From: Nitrosospira multiformis
Lineage (GTDB): Bacteria; Pseudomonadota; Gammaproteobacteria; Burkholderiales; Nitrosomonadaceae
Direction: 5' to 3'
Length of the DNA: 64,000 nt
NCBI RefSeq assembly: GCF_900103165.1
Contig: NZ_FNKY01000001.1
Coordinates: 1,984,001-2,048,000 of the forward strand
This document shows, one piece after another, positions 52,609-60,979 of the stretch (positions are counted from its first letter, which is position 1; each line of letters starts with the position of its first letter). The notes beneath the pieces were generated by a model that saw only the letters and a program-made list of their open reading frames with translations, had not been told where the DNA came from and made no database searches. The translations under genes and the position numbers were made by a program.

Positions 52609-54531
52609 ATGAGTAACGGAATTTTCGGCATCGGACTGAGCGCGCTCAATGCCGCGCAGAGGGGATTGCTTGTTACCGGCCATAATGTCAGTAACGCAGC
52701 CACCCCCGGCTATACTCGCCAGCAGATCGTGCAGTCGACCAACCCGGCCCAAGGCACCGGCACCGGATTTATTGGCCAGGGAGCGAAGGTCGATACGGTG
52801 AGCCGTTCATATAATCAGTTTCTGACCCAGCAGGTTACTCAGGCAAAAACGGAATCCGCCCAGCTCGATACGTATTTTGCCCAGATGCAGCAGATCGATA
52901 AGTTGCTGGCCGATCCGGGCGGAAACCTCGGCCTCGCACCGGCACTTCAGAATTTTTTCGGAGGCGTGCAAGACGTCACCACCAATCCGTCCGACATGCC
53001 TTCCCGGCAGTCGATGCTATCCAGCGCGGAGGTGCTGGTACGGCGATTCCAGTCACTGGATAGCCGCCTTAACGAAATACAGGACGGGGTAAACACGCAA
53101 ATAAAGGATAGCGTGTCGCTGATCAATACACTCGCGGCGCAGATCGGTAAGCTGAATGCGACCATCAGCCAGGCTGAAGGCTCCGCCCGAGGCCAGCCAG
53201 CAAATGATCTGCGGGATCAGCGCGATGAGCTGGTGGGACAGCTCAATCAGGAGATTCGTACCAATGTCGTGCAGCAGGGTGACGGTTCGTACAGCATCCT
53301 GATCGGTAACGGTCAGCCGTTATTGGTCGGCACCCAGGTTTTTCAGCTCGCGACAGCGACTTCTCCGACCGACGCGCGCCGTATCGACGTGACTTACGTT
53401 GCTGACGGCAGCAGCACGCCGATCCGAGAATCGACTCTGGATGGCGGCAAGCTCGGCGGGTTGCTGCAATTTCGCAGTGAATCGCTTGATGCTGCCCGCA
53501 ATGGTCTGGGGCGTGTCGCCATCAGCCTAGCGGGGACCTTCAATGAGCAGCACCGCCTAGGGCAGGATTTACACGGTAATCTGGGTGGCGATTTCTTTAC
53601 CGTGCCGAGTCCTTCGGTGGCGGCCTCCACCAATAATAGCGGCAGCGCGGTTATCGCCGCGGAAATCACCAGTTACAGCGCGCTCACTACCAGCGACTAC
53701 CGTCTCCGCTATGATGGCGCCAATTATACTGTTACGCGCCTGAGCAACGGTGTCGCGCAAGGAGCCGCGCAGACCTTTACCACATTTCCGCAGACGGTGG
53801 ACGGCGTACGCCTGGATATTGCATCGGGCACCATTGCCGCGGGCGACGAATTTCTGATCCGGCCTACCGTAAACGGGGCCGGTCAGATTGGGGTCGCCAT
53901 TCAGGACACCAGCCTGATCGCGGCCGCTGCGCCCATCCGCACCGATACGCCGCTTGTGAATACCGGCACCGGACGCATCAGTGCCGGGACGGTCAATGCG
54001 CCGCCGCCGGCCGATCCCAACCTGCAACAGCCCGTGACGCTTACCTTCACCAGTGCAACCACTTTCGACGTGAGCGGCACCGGCACCGGCAATCCCTCCG
54101 GTATTGCGTTCACGCCGGGCGGCACCATCAGCTACAACGGATGGACTGTTCAAATCACCGGTTCGCCCCAGCCGGGCGATACGTTCAGTATCGGCCCCAA
54201 CATCAATGGTGTGGGCGACAATCGCAATGCCTTGCTATTAGGGGCGTTACAAGGCAGCAACACCATGGCGGGTGGCACGATAAATTACCAGACCGCCTAT
54301 GGTCAAATGGTCAGCCAGATGGGCAACAAGACCCGCGAGCTGGAAGTCACCAGTGCCGCCCAGGCCAATCTGGTAAGCCAGACCCAGGTTTTGCAGCAAT
54401 CAGAGTCGGGGGTCAACCTGGACGAGGAGGCGGCCAACTTGCTGCGCTATCAGCAGGCGTATCAAGCAGCCGGCAAGATAATACAGACCGCCAGCCTGAT
54501 GTTTGACACACTGCTTGAGATGTCGAGATAG
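52609..54531 (+). CDS. flgK: Flagellar hook-associated protein FlgK (HAP1)
   Basis: ATG 52609 follows GAGGAGAAA and gives 640 residues starting MSNGIFGIGLSALNAAQRGL. HNVSNAATPGYTRQQIVQS is the N-terminal motif and NLDEEAANLLRYQQAYQAAG the C-terminal one. It joins hook and filament and is exported with FlgN. The central part (about 310-530) is variable and repetitive, as in other betaproteobacterial FlgK. Confidence 0.96.
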   Translation: MSNGIFGIGLSALNAAQRGLLVTGHNVSNAATPGYTRQQIVQSTNPAQGTGTGFIGQGAKVDTVSRSYNQFLTQQVTQAKTESAQLDTYFAQMQQIDKLLADPGGNLGLAPALQNFFGGVQDVTTNPSDMPSRQSMLSSAEVLVRRFQSLDSRLNEIQDGVNTQIKDSVSLINTLAAQIGKLNATISQAEGSARGQPANDLRDQRDELVGQLNQEIRTNVVQQGDGSYSILIGNGQPLLVGTQVFQLATATSPTDARRIDVTYVADGSSTPIRESTLDGGKLGGLLQFRSESLDAARNGLGRVAISLAGTFNEQHRLGQDLHGNLGGDFFTVPSPSVAASTNNSGSAVIAAEITSYSALTTSDYRLRYDGANYTVTRLSNGVAQGAAQTFTTFPQTVDGVRLDIASGTIAAGDEFLIRPTVNGAGQIGVAIQDTSLIAAAAPIRTDTPLVNTGTGRISAGTVNAPPPADPNLQQPVTLTFTSATTFDVSGTGTGNPSGIAFTPGGTISYNGWTVQITGSPQPGDTFSIGPNINGVGDNRNALLLGALQGSNTMAGGTINYQTAYGQMVSQMGNKTRELEVTSAAQANLVSQTQVLQQSESGVNLDEEAANLLRYQQAYQAAGKIIQTASLMFDTLLEMSR

Positions 54532-54607
54532 CAAAGCAGGCCCTCAAATGCAATATTTGAGACCCCTGATTCGTATTCATGTCTATGAACCATTCTCAAT
54601 TTGAGGC

Positions 54608-54656
54608 TTATGTAGGATGGGTGGAGCGTTGCGTAACCCATCAAAATCCTACATAA
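54608..54656 (+). repeat. REP-like palindrome 1, flgK-flgL gap
   Basis: TTATGTAGGAT and ATCCTACATAA form an outer 11-bp stem; GATGGGT and ACCCATC form an inner one around GGAGCGTTGCGTA. The core belongs to the GATGGGTTACGCTACGCTCC-type family common in proteobacteria. It may act as the flgK 3' mRNA structure. Confidence 0.8.
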
Positions 54657-54723
54657 AGCGAACCATCAGATCATGACCGTACTCGTGTGATTGTGGTTTG
54701 GTGAGGTGTGAAAATAATCCAAT

Positions 54724-54755
54724 GATGGGTTGTGCTACGCTCCACCCATCCTACC
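54724..54755 (-). repeat. REP-like palindrome 2, flgK-flgL gap (inverted)
   Basis: GATGGGTTGTGCTACGCTCC followed by ACCCATCCTACC is the same family in the opposite orientation to the copy at 54608, 67 bp away. The pair has the inverted layout of a BIME. Confidence 0.8.
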
Positions 54756-54842
54756 GGAAGCCGTATAGATGCATGCAGCAAAGCACGTGATGAAATGAAT
54801 AGATAACAGGCCGGATAGCAAAAAAACAAAGGAGAAATCACC

Positions 54843-55778
54843 ATGCGCATTAGCAGCAACACCAGTTATGAACTCGGCATCGCTGCCCTCAATCGCCAGC
54901 AAGCCGCGCAGGTCAAGACCCTGGAACAGATTAACAGTGGCACGCGTCTTCTTACGCCTTCGGAAAGCCCGGCAGCCTATGTTCGCGCGCTAGGGGTATC
55001 CCAGGCCGATGCAAGCAATACCCAGTATGCAGCTAACCGGCAGAGCGCCACGAGTAGCCTGGGGATGCTGGAAGGCACCCTGAAGGACGTAGTAAATCTG
55101 GTGCAGAATGCGCAGGAACTCGCCGTGTACGCGGGTAACGGTACGCTTAACGACAGCGGCCGTACTGCTATCGCCACCGAATTACGCGGCAATCTTGATG
55201 AATTGTTGAGTCTTTCCAATCGTACCGACGCCAACGGGCAATACCTGTTTTCCGGCTATCAGGGATCGACCAAACCTTTCGTGGATACAGGCAGCGGCGT
55301 GCAGTACATGGGCGACGATGGCAAGCGCCTGGTACAGGCCAGCGATTCGCGCCAGCTCGCCGTGAACGCATCGGGGCAGGAGGTATTCCAACGCATTCCG
55401 GCTTCCGGTGGCGGCTACCAGAGTCTGTTCAAGACACTCTCTGATCTGATCGGCGTGCTCGAAATCCCAGTCGTCACTGCTGCCGACAAAACTGCGCTCG
55501 CCAGCGGCCTGAACGCAGCCCAGAGCAATTTATCCAGCTCACTGGACAATGTGCTGCGCGTCCGCTCCGACGTGGGCACACGCATGAATGAAGTGGACAC
55601 GCTCAACAACACAGGTGATGCGTTGAGCATTCAGTACAAGCAGCAGCTTGCTGACCTGCAGGATGTCGATTATGCCAAGGCCATTAGTGACCTGACCCAG
55701 CAGCAAGCATACCTGGAGGCGACGCAGAAGGCATTCCTGAAAGTGCAGGGGTTGTCGTTGTTTGATTATATTCGGTAG
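54843..55778 (+). CDS. flgL: Flagellar hook-associated protein FlgL (HAP3)
   Basis: This 311-residue protein starts MRISSNTSYELGIAALNRQQ, then INSGTRLLTPSESPAAYVRA, and ends with a flagellin-like helical C-terminus (LTQQQAYLEATQKAFLKVQG, LSLFDYI). It is the second junction protein. The 311-bp gap from flgK contains two REP palindromes, which could uncouple its expression from flgK. Confidence 0.95.
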   Translation: MRISSNTSYELGIAALNRQQAAQVKTLEQINSGTRLLTPSESPAAYVRALGVSQADASNTQYAANRQSATSSLGMLEGTLKDVVNLVQNAQELAVYAGNGTLNDSGRTAIATELRGNLDELLSLSNRTDANGQYLFSGYQGSTKPFVDTGSGVQYMGDDGKRLVQASDSRQLAVNASGQEVFQRIPASGGGYQSLFKTLSDLIGVLEIPVVTAADKTALASGLNAAQSNLSSSLDNVLRVRSDVGTRMNEVDTLNNTGDALSIQYKQQLADLQDVDYAKAISDLTQQQAYLEATQKAFLKVQGLSLFDYIR

Positions 55779-56498
55779 TGATGTACTACTGAACGTTATT
55801 TACTGCACGGTTTATTCAAGCCGGTGGGATTGTCGTTGCCCCAGCACAAAAGGGGATGATTTAGAGATTGGAGCCAGACAAAATTTAAATTTCTGTAATT
55901 TGATATCTAAAAATCGGACGACTTTACCCAAAGTCTTGGTTAAACGGTATATTTTTGCAGGGGCTGAGGCGAAAGTATTTCATCAAAATCATACACAAGC
56001 GCGATGGTATCTTGTGCGAATGGTTGTTCTTTTATTATTAAATTTCCTAACTAAATCCATCGATATGATGGGCAACTTCATTGCTCATGCCTGTATATTT
56101 CCTTTATTCCTTCTCGACAATTGTGCGGTGGTTGAATGATCTTGATCCCTGCATTGCAGGCTCTCGTCGTTTGGTGCCCTACGGGTAGTAAAGTCGACAG
56201 GGCCTGCTAAAATGCAATTTTTCCGCGTTATAATCTTCTTTTCTAATTAGATAGAATTTCTGGCCTATAAATAATAATTTACCTCAATTCTACGCACTGA
56301 GTCATCTCAAGCTCACCATAGCAAAGACTGGAAGAGAGAATAACCTTGCTGCTCACTGGAGCAGCTCCATCGCTCGGTATCCTCACCAAATTAACAATAA
56401 AAGCTACTGGGCTTAAGTACGTTTCTTTGGGAATACATGAGAGCATAAAGCTGGAAATTTTCGAATCTTAACGGATAGACCTGAACAGCAGCGTACCG
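55779..56498. other. Large AT-rich intergenic region after flgL
   Basis: These 720 bp are clearly AT-richer than the flagellar genes. A frame at 55762-56139 overlaps flgL, lacks a ribosome site and has non-protein-like composition. GCAGGC and GCCTGC around 56156-56209, followed by TGCAATTTTT, could form a loose terminator. Otherwise I see nothing; a promoter for the following two-component genes should be present. Confidence 0.35.
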
Positions 56499-57659
56499 AT
56501 GAAAGACGCGGATAAATCAGAAGAAAAAATAGAAGACGCCATGCAAGCAGCGGAAGGGGAAGCGCAGTCGCTTGCCATCGTTGCCAATGCGCCCGGCATG
56601 GTATTTCAGTATGTCCGGTATGAGGATGGCCGGCACATTATACCGTTTGTCAGCGACCAGTGTTTTAACCTGCTCGGCATCACGGTTGAGGCATTACAGG
56701 CTAATCCCGAGTTGTTTATGGATATCGTACTGCGGGAAGACCGGGAGGGTTTGCGCCGCTCCAGGGATCAATCAGCCACCAGATTGAATACATGGAATTG
56801 GGAGGGCCGCCTGTGGATTGAGTCGTTCCGAGATGTAAAGTGGGTGAGCCTGCGAGCCAGTCCGCGCCGGGAGAAGGACATTGGCGTGATCTGGGAAGGC
56901 ATCATCATCAATATCACGCAAAGCAGGCGGCGGGAGACGGAACTCAAGGAATCCCACGAACGCCTGAGGGAAGTATCATCGCATGTCATGGCGGCGAGGG
57001 AGCATGAGCGCATCCGCATCGCCCAGGAGATTCACGATGATCTTGGCGGCAATCTGACAGCTATCAAGATCGACCTGGATTGGCTGGGCCGTCATATCAC
57101 GGATGAAGACTCGGTATTGCTCGCAAAGATCCATACCATCGATCAGCTGGTCGACCGTACCATCGATTCGATACGGCGCATGTCCCGCGATCTGCGTCCC
57201 GGCATCATGGATTTCGGCATCGTTGCGGCAATCGAATGGGAGGCAGGTGAATTCAGCAAGCGGCTCGGCATTCCGTGCGAGGTCGTGTGCGCTCAGGAGG
57301 ATATTGAACTGGACCAGGACGCGGCGGTCGCCGTATTCCGGATCTTTCAGGAAGCGCTTACCAACATTGCCAAGCATGGGCGGGCTTCGCATGTCTGGGT
57401 ACGGCTGGATGCGGATATATCCGCTAAAGGGCAGCTGGAGCTGGAGGTGCGTGATAACGGTCGCGGCATTACAGCAGCGGACACGGGGAAGTTAAATTCT
57501 TTCGGCATTCGCGGCATGATCGAGCGCGCAGGTCTGCTTGACGGCAAACTGACCGTCAGCGGCGCGCCAGGGGAGGGCACTGCGGTGCATTTGTCGATCC
57601 CGCTCGCGCTGGGGCGGGATAGCCTTGCGATCCCGCGATCGAACATCCGGCCGTCATAG
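56499..57659 (+). CDS. PAS-domain sensor histidine kinase, NarX/DegS subfamily
   Basis: This 386-residue protein has no membrane segment or signal, so it is cytoplasmic. Residues about 25-145 are a PAS domain (APGMVFQYVRYEDGRHIIPF, FMDIVLREDRE, WEGIIINITQSRRR). The HisKA_3 dimerisation domain follows, with the phospho-accepting histidine 179 in AQEIHDDLGGNLTAIKIDL. The ATPase domain (about 280-375) contains FRIFQEALTNIAKHGRA and DNGRGI. It pairs with the LuxR-type regulator 3 bp downstream. Position between flgL and the flagellins suggests motility-linked input, but targets are unknown. Confidence 0.92.
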   Translation: MKDADKSEEKIEDAMQAAEGEAQSLAIVANAPGMVFQYVRYEDGRHIIPFVSDQCFNLLGITVEALQANPELFMDIVLREDREGLRRSRDQSATRLNTWNWEGRLWIESFRDVKWVSLRASPRREKDIGVIWEGIIINITQSRRRETELKESHERLREVSSHVMAAREHERIRIAQEIHDDLGGNLTAIKIDLDWLGRHITDEDSVLLAKIHTIDQLVDRTIDSIRRMSRDLRPGIMDFGIVAAIEWEAGEFSKRLGIPCEVVCAQEDIELDQDAAVAVFRIFQEALTNIAKHGRASHVWVRLDADISAKGQLELEVRDNGRGITAADTGKLNSFGIRGMIERAGLLDGKLTVSGAPGEGTAVHLSIPLALGRDSLAIPRSNIRPS

Positions 57660-57662
57660 CAG

Positions 57663-58289
57663 ATGAATATACTGATTGTCGACGATCACGCTATTGTCCG
57701 GCAGGGCTTGCGGCAAATCCTGATGGAAAGCGGTGAAGCCATTTTTATCAAGGAAGCGGATTGTGGTTCCGACGCAATCCGGCAGGTACGCGAGGGCGAA
57801 TGGAACGTGGTGGTGCTGGATATATCGCTGCCGGACAGGAGCGGTATCGAGGTTCTGAAACAGATTAAGAAAGAGTGTCCAAGAATTCCCGTGTTGATGC
57901 TCAGCATGCACGAAGAAGGTTTATATGCCATCCGGGCGCTGAAAGCGGGTGCATCAGGATATATCACCAAGCAAAGCGCGCCTGGCGAGCTGATGGCGGC
58001 TATCCGCCAGGTGGCGCGGGGCCGCAAGTATCTCACCGCGACCCTGGCCGAGGCGATGGCGGATAGCCTGGGTGCCGATTATGAGCGGCCGCCTCACGAG
58101 ACTCTTTCCGACCGGGAATACCAGACGTTGTGCCTGATCGCTTCGGGTAAGGGCCTCACCGATACGGCTGAGGAAATGCGTCTGTCCGTCAAGACCGTCA
58201 GCGTCTACCGCGCGCGGCTGCTGGAAAAGATGAAGCTCAAAAATAATGCCGAATTGACCCATTATGCTATTAAAAATGGGCTGGTCTGA
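57663..58289 (+). CDS. NarL/FixJ-family response regulator
   Basis: This 208-residue protein has a receiver domain with the acidic pair DD at 7-8, phospho-acceptor aspartate 53 (VVLDISLPDRSG), and threonine/lysine switch residues (LSMHEEGLYAIRALKAGASGYITK). The C-terminal LuxR helix-turn-helix is at about 145-205 (LSDREYQTLCLIASGKGLTD, LSVKTVSVYRARLLEKMKLK). It is the partner of the preceding kinase. Regulated genes are unknown; flagellin or T6SS genes are possibilities only by position. Confidence 0.93.
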   Translation: MNILIVDDHAIVRQGLRQILMESGEAIFIKEADCGSDAIRQVREGEWNVVVLDISLPDRSGIEVLKQIKKECPRIPVLMLSMHEEGLYAIRALKAGASGYITKQSAPGELMAAIRQVARGRKYLTATLAEAMADSLGADYERPPHETLSDREYQTLCLIASGKGLTDTAEEMRLSVKTVSVYRARLLEKMKLKNNAELTHYAIKNGLV

Positions 58290-58310
58290 TCGGCGCACCG
58301 CCATTTCCTG

Positions 58311-58700
58311 TTATTCCGCTTTTACATTGGCGCGCAGGAAAGCGGCGTAATCCCCTTCATCGAGCGAGCCGCCCGCCAGCTTTAAAACACCCTGCGCCGC
58401 GTCCTCTTCGCTGGCGGTAAAGCGGTAGCCGTTCAGTTCGAGAAACAGGATGCCGATAACAAAGCCGGTACGCTTGTTGCCATCTACAAAGGGATGGTTG
58501 CGCACGATGCCTGCTGTGTACGCCGTCGCCATGCCGATGATGTCAGGTGTATCCTCATAGGCGTAAAGCTGCTGCGGCCGTGCGAGGGCGGATTTCAGCA
58601 GGGCACCATCACGCAAGCCCGTAGCACCGCCATGGAGCGCGAGCAAGCGATCATGCAGCGTAAGCGCATCCCATTCTTCTATCCAAACCGGTTTCGTCAC
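58311..58700 (-). CDS. doc: Toxin Doc (death-on-curing, Fic fold)
   Basis: This 129-residue protein has the Doc-type Fic motif HPFVDGNKR at 69-77 and the N-terminal ALHGGATGLRDGALLKSALA typical of the family. Doc toxins phosphorylate elongation factor EF-Tu and stop translation. Its ATG overlaps the antitoxin stop by 4 bp. It lies on the minus strand, converging with the response regulator. Confidence 0.93.
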   Translation of the reverse strand: MTKPVWIEEWDALTLHDRLLALHGGATGLRDGALLKSALARPQQLYAYEDTPDIIGMATAYTAGIVRNHPFVDGNKRTGFVIGILFLELNGYRFTASEEDAAQGVLKLAGGSLDEGDYAAFLRANVKAE

Positions 58701-58924
58701 TTAGCCAGCGTGTGCAGTGTGTTGCGATAGCGGCTGATGATGTCTTCGGCCTTCGCCATTTTTTTTTCGAAGGCGGGATCATAGGAGGTCAGCCGGTAGC
58801 TGCCATCCGGTGCTTCGATCAGGAACAGAGGTTCTCCATCTTTCGTGTGTAGACGGTTGATAACATCTTTGGGCAGGACGACTCCGAGCGAATTGCCAAA
58901 TTTACGGACCTTGAGTTCAACCAT
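58697..58924 (-). CDS. AbrB/MazE/SpoVT-type antitoxin
   Basis: This 75-residue protein has the swapped-hairpin DNA-binding fold: LKVRKFGNSLGVVLPKDVIN, then a toxin-binding C-terminus (FEKKMAKAEDIISRYRNTL). It neutralises the downstream Doc toxin and should repress the pair. A palindromic operator candidate lies 16-36 bp upstream. AGGAGACC precedes the ATG. Confidence 0.92.
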   Translation of the reverse strand: MVELKVRKFGNSLGVVLPKDVINRLHTKDGEPLFLIEAPDGSYRLTSYDPAFEKKMAKAEDIISRYRNTLHTLAK

Positions 58925-58940
58925 GACGGTCTCCTATGTT

Positions 58941-58960
58941 GTTATTACTATTGTAATAAC
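58941..58960 (-). promoter_or_regulatory. Palindromic operator candidate of the toxin-antitoxin pair
   Basis: GTTATTAC, a 4-bp centre and GTAATAAC make a perfect 8+8 palindrome in an AT-rich stretch just upstream of the antitoxin ribosome site. AbrB/MazE-type antitoxins bind such sites to autoregulate. Confidence 0.7.
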
Positions 58961-58999
58961 ATTTTAAATGCTTTGGCAACCGTGTTGTTGCGTGGTTTT

Positions 59000-59040
59000 G
59001 ATGGGTTACGCTACGCTTCACCTCATCATACATAAGCTTC
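59000..59040 (+). repeat. REP-like palindrome 3, before flagellin gene 1
   Basis: GATGGGTTACGCTACGCTTC followed by ACCTCATCATACATAAGCTTC is a diverged copy of the REP family at 54608 and 54724. It precedes the left copy of the flagellin duplication. Confidence 0.75.
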
Positions 59041-59210
59041 ATATCCAAGTTCAGATATAGAACGTGTATTTCTCATTAATCGAGAGATTGCGCATCTCTC
59101 TGTCCGCTTATCATAACGGTCTGATTATTTGTTGAGTCTCACGGTGGATAGCAGTAACTGGGACGCTCCGGGCCGGTTGGAATTACGCAGAAAAATCTTG
59201 CCAAATCGAT

Positions 59211-59237
59211 TAAATTTATTTTGTGAGGCGCCGTTAA
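59211..59237 (+). promoter_or_regulatory. Sigma-28 (FliA) promoter of flagellin gene 1
   Basis: TAAATTTA, 11 bp and GCCGTTAA match the FliA pattern. The -10 ends 98 bp before the ATG, implying a 5' leader of about 90 nt that is identical in the second copy. Confidence 0.88.
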
Positions 59238-59335
59238 TCAACATAACAGCGGTTGATCAGCCTTGGATTTGGGTGGATCAAAGTCGAAAGCTGTAGGGTT
59301 TAATTCCATCACACTTTAATCGAGGAGATTTTGAA

Positions 59336-60493
59336 ATGGCTGCAATTATCAACACCAACGTAATTTCGCTGAATGCGCAACGCAACCTTAGCAGTTCGCA
59401 AAGCGCGCTTGCCACCTCCCTGCAACGCCTGTCTTCCGGCATGCGCATCAACAGCGCCAAGGACGACGCGGCGGGATTGGCGATTTCCGATCGGATGACT
59501 TCCCAGATTCGCGGTCTGAACCAGGCGGCACGCAACGCCAACGACGGCATCTCGATGGCGCAGACCGCCGAGGGCGCGTTGGGAGAAATCGGCAACAACT
59601 TGCAGCGCATTCGCGAGCTGGCGGTGCAATCGCGCAATGCCAGCAACAGTGTTAGCGACCGTACCGCGCTCAACAACGAAGTCCAGCAGCTCAAGGATGA
59701 AATCGACCGGGTATCTTCAACGACCGCATTCAACGGCATCAAGCTGCTCGATGGCACATTTACCAATCAGGCATTCCAGGTTGGCGCCAACGTTGGCGAA
59801 ACCATCTCCATCAGCGGCCTGGTCAACGCACAGAGCACATCTCTCGGCACGAGCACCAGCAGCACCGCCAATGTTACCGGCGTCGCCGCCACGGCTTTCA
59901 CCGCGATCACTGCGGGTGACCTGACCATCAACGGCACCAGCGTGGGCGCGGTTGCCGCCGGTGGTAACGCCGTGACGCAGGGCGCCAACATTGCGGCTGC
60001 CATCAACACGGTATCGGATACCACCGGCGTTACCGCCACCGCCGACGCCGCCGGCGTGGTCTCGCTGACCAACGTATCGGGCAATACCACGGTCGTGGCC
60101 TTCGCCGGCGCCTCCGCCACCACGGCGACCACCGGCCTGACAGCCGCCACGACCGCGGTAACGACCGCGACGGGCGCGGGATTCGCGAATCTGGACATCA
60201 GCAATACTACCAATGCCGACTTCGCCATCGCTGCGATGGATTCGGCACTGAGCGCACTCAATGCGGGCCGTGCCGACCTGGGTGCCTATCAAAACCGTTT
60301 CTCATCGGCGATCTCAAACGTGCAAACCGCCGCGGAGAATCTGACTGCATCGCGCAGCCGTATCGTCGATACCGATTTTGCGGCGGAAACCGCCACATTA
60401 TCGAGGAACCAGGTACTGCAACAGGCGGGTACGGCGATGCTGGCCCAGGCCAATGCCATGCCGCAGTCCGTGCTGGCGCTGCTGAGAGGATAA
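59336..60493 (+). CDS. fliC: Flagellin (copy 1)
   Basis: This 385-residue filament protein has the conserved N-terminal D0/D1 region ([40 protein letters not shown]) and C-terminal region ([28 protein letters not shown]). The exposed centre (about 170-300) is low-complexity, rich in T, A and V. AGGAGATTTTGAA precedes the ATG. It is nearly identical to the copy 1644 bp downstream except for about 130 central residues. A terminator follows at 60531. Confidence 0.97.
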   Translation: MAAIINTNVISLNAQRNLSSSQSALATSLQRLSSGMRINSAKDDAAGLAISDRMTSQIRGLNQAARNANDGISMAQTAEGALGEIGNNLQRIRELAVQSRNASNSVSDRTALNNEVQQLKDEIDRVSSTTAFNGIKLLDGTFTNQAFQVGANVGETISISGLVNAQSTSLGTSTSSTANVTGVAATAFTAITAGDLTINGTSVGAVAAGGNAVTQGANIAAAINTVSDTTGVTATADAAGVVSLTNVSGNTTVVAFAGASATTATTGLTAATTAVTTATGAGFANLDISNTTNADFAIAAMDSALSALNAGRADLGAYQNRFSSAISNVQTAAENLTASRSRIVDTDFAAETATLSRNQVLQQAGTAMLAQANAMPQSVLALLRG

Positions 60494-60530
60494 TTGAAGG
60501 AATCAGTCTTACTCAAAGCTGATTGACGGA

Positions 60531-60565
60531 TGCAACCCCGGGGCGAAGCCCCGGGGTTGCATTTG
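60531..60565 (+). terminator. Rho-independent terminator after flagellin gene 1
   Basis: TGCAACCCCGGGGC and its complement flank a GAA loop, a perfect 14-bp GC-rich stem, followed by TTTG. It should end the first flagellin message before the second gene's own promoter. Confidence 0.85.
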
Positions 60566-60606
60566 TACCTTAGCCGTTCAGATGGTTTATACCTGCTTTA
60601 CCACTT

Positions 60607-60648
60607 GATGGGTTACGCTACGCTTTACCCATCCTGCATAAAGTAAGC
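60607..60648 (+). repeat. REP-like palindrome 4, between flagellin genes
   Basis: GATGGGTTACGCTACGCTTT followed by ACCCATCCTGCATAAAGTAAGC matches the copy at 59000 in type and orientation and in position relative to the next flagellin gene. Confidence 0.8.
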
Positions 60649-60854
60649 ATCGCCGAGGTTCTCACATTCACTTTGCGATGCAATGAGGCCCAGGATGTTT
60701 TGGTGCGGGCTTCTCACCGCTGTTTTTATGGTCGAAATCCGGATATACGGTGTGGATTACCCGTTAATCGTTGGATTGCGCAACGTCCCCTCCGCTTATC
60801 ATTCCAAGTCTGGCTATTTGTCATTGACGTTCTGAGAAATCTTGATAAATCGAT

Positions 60855-60881
60855 TAAATTTATTTTGTGAGGCGCCGTTAA
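60855..60881 (+). promoter_or_regulatory. Sigma-28 (FliA) promoter of flagellin gene 2
   Basis: The same TAAATTTA, 11 bp, GCCGTTAA element as at 59211, with an identical downstream leader to the ATG at 60980. Confidence 0.88.
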
Positions 60882-60979
60882 TCAACATAACAGCGGTTGA
60901 TCAGCCTTGGATTTGGGTGGATCAAAGTCGAAAGCTGTAGGGTTTAATTCCATCACACTTTAATCGAGGAGATTTTGAA

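Noticed and set aside
55762-56139. 125-residue frame after flgL
   Set aside because: Overlaps the flgL end, has no ribosome site and unlikely composition in an AT-rich gap.
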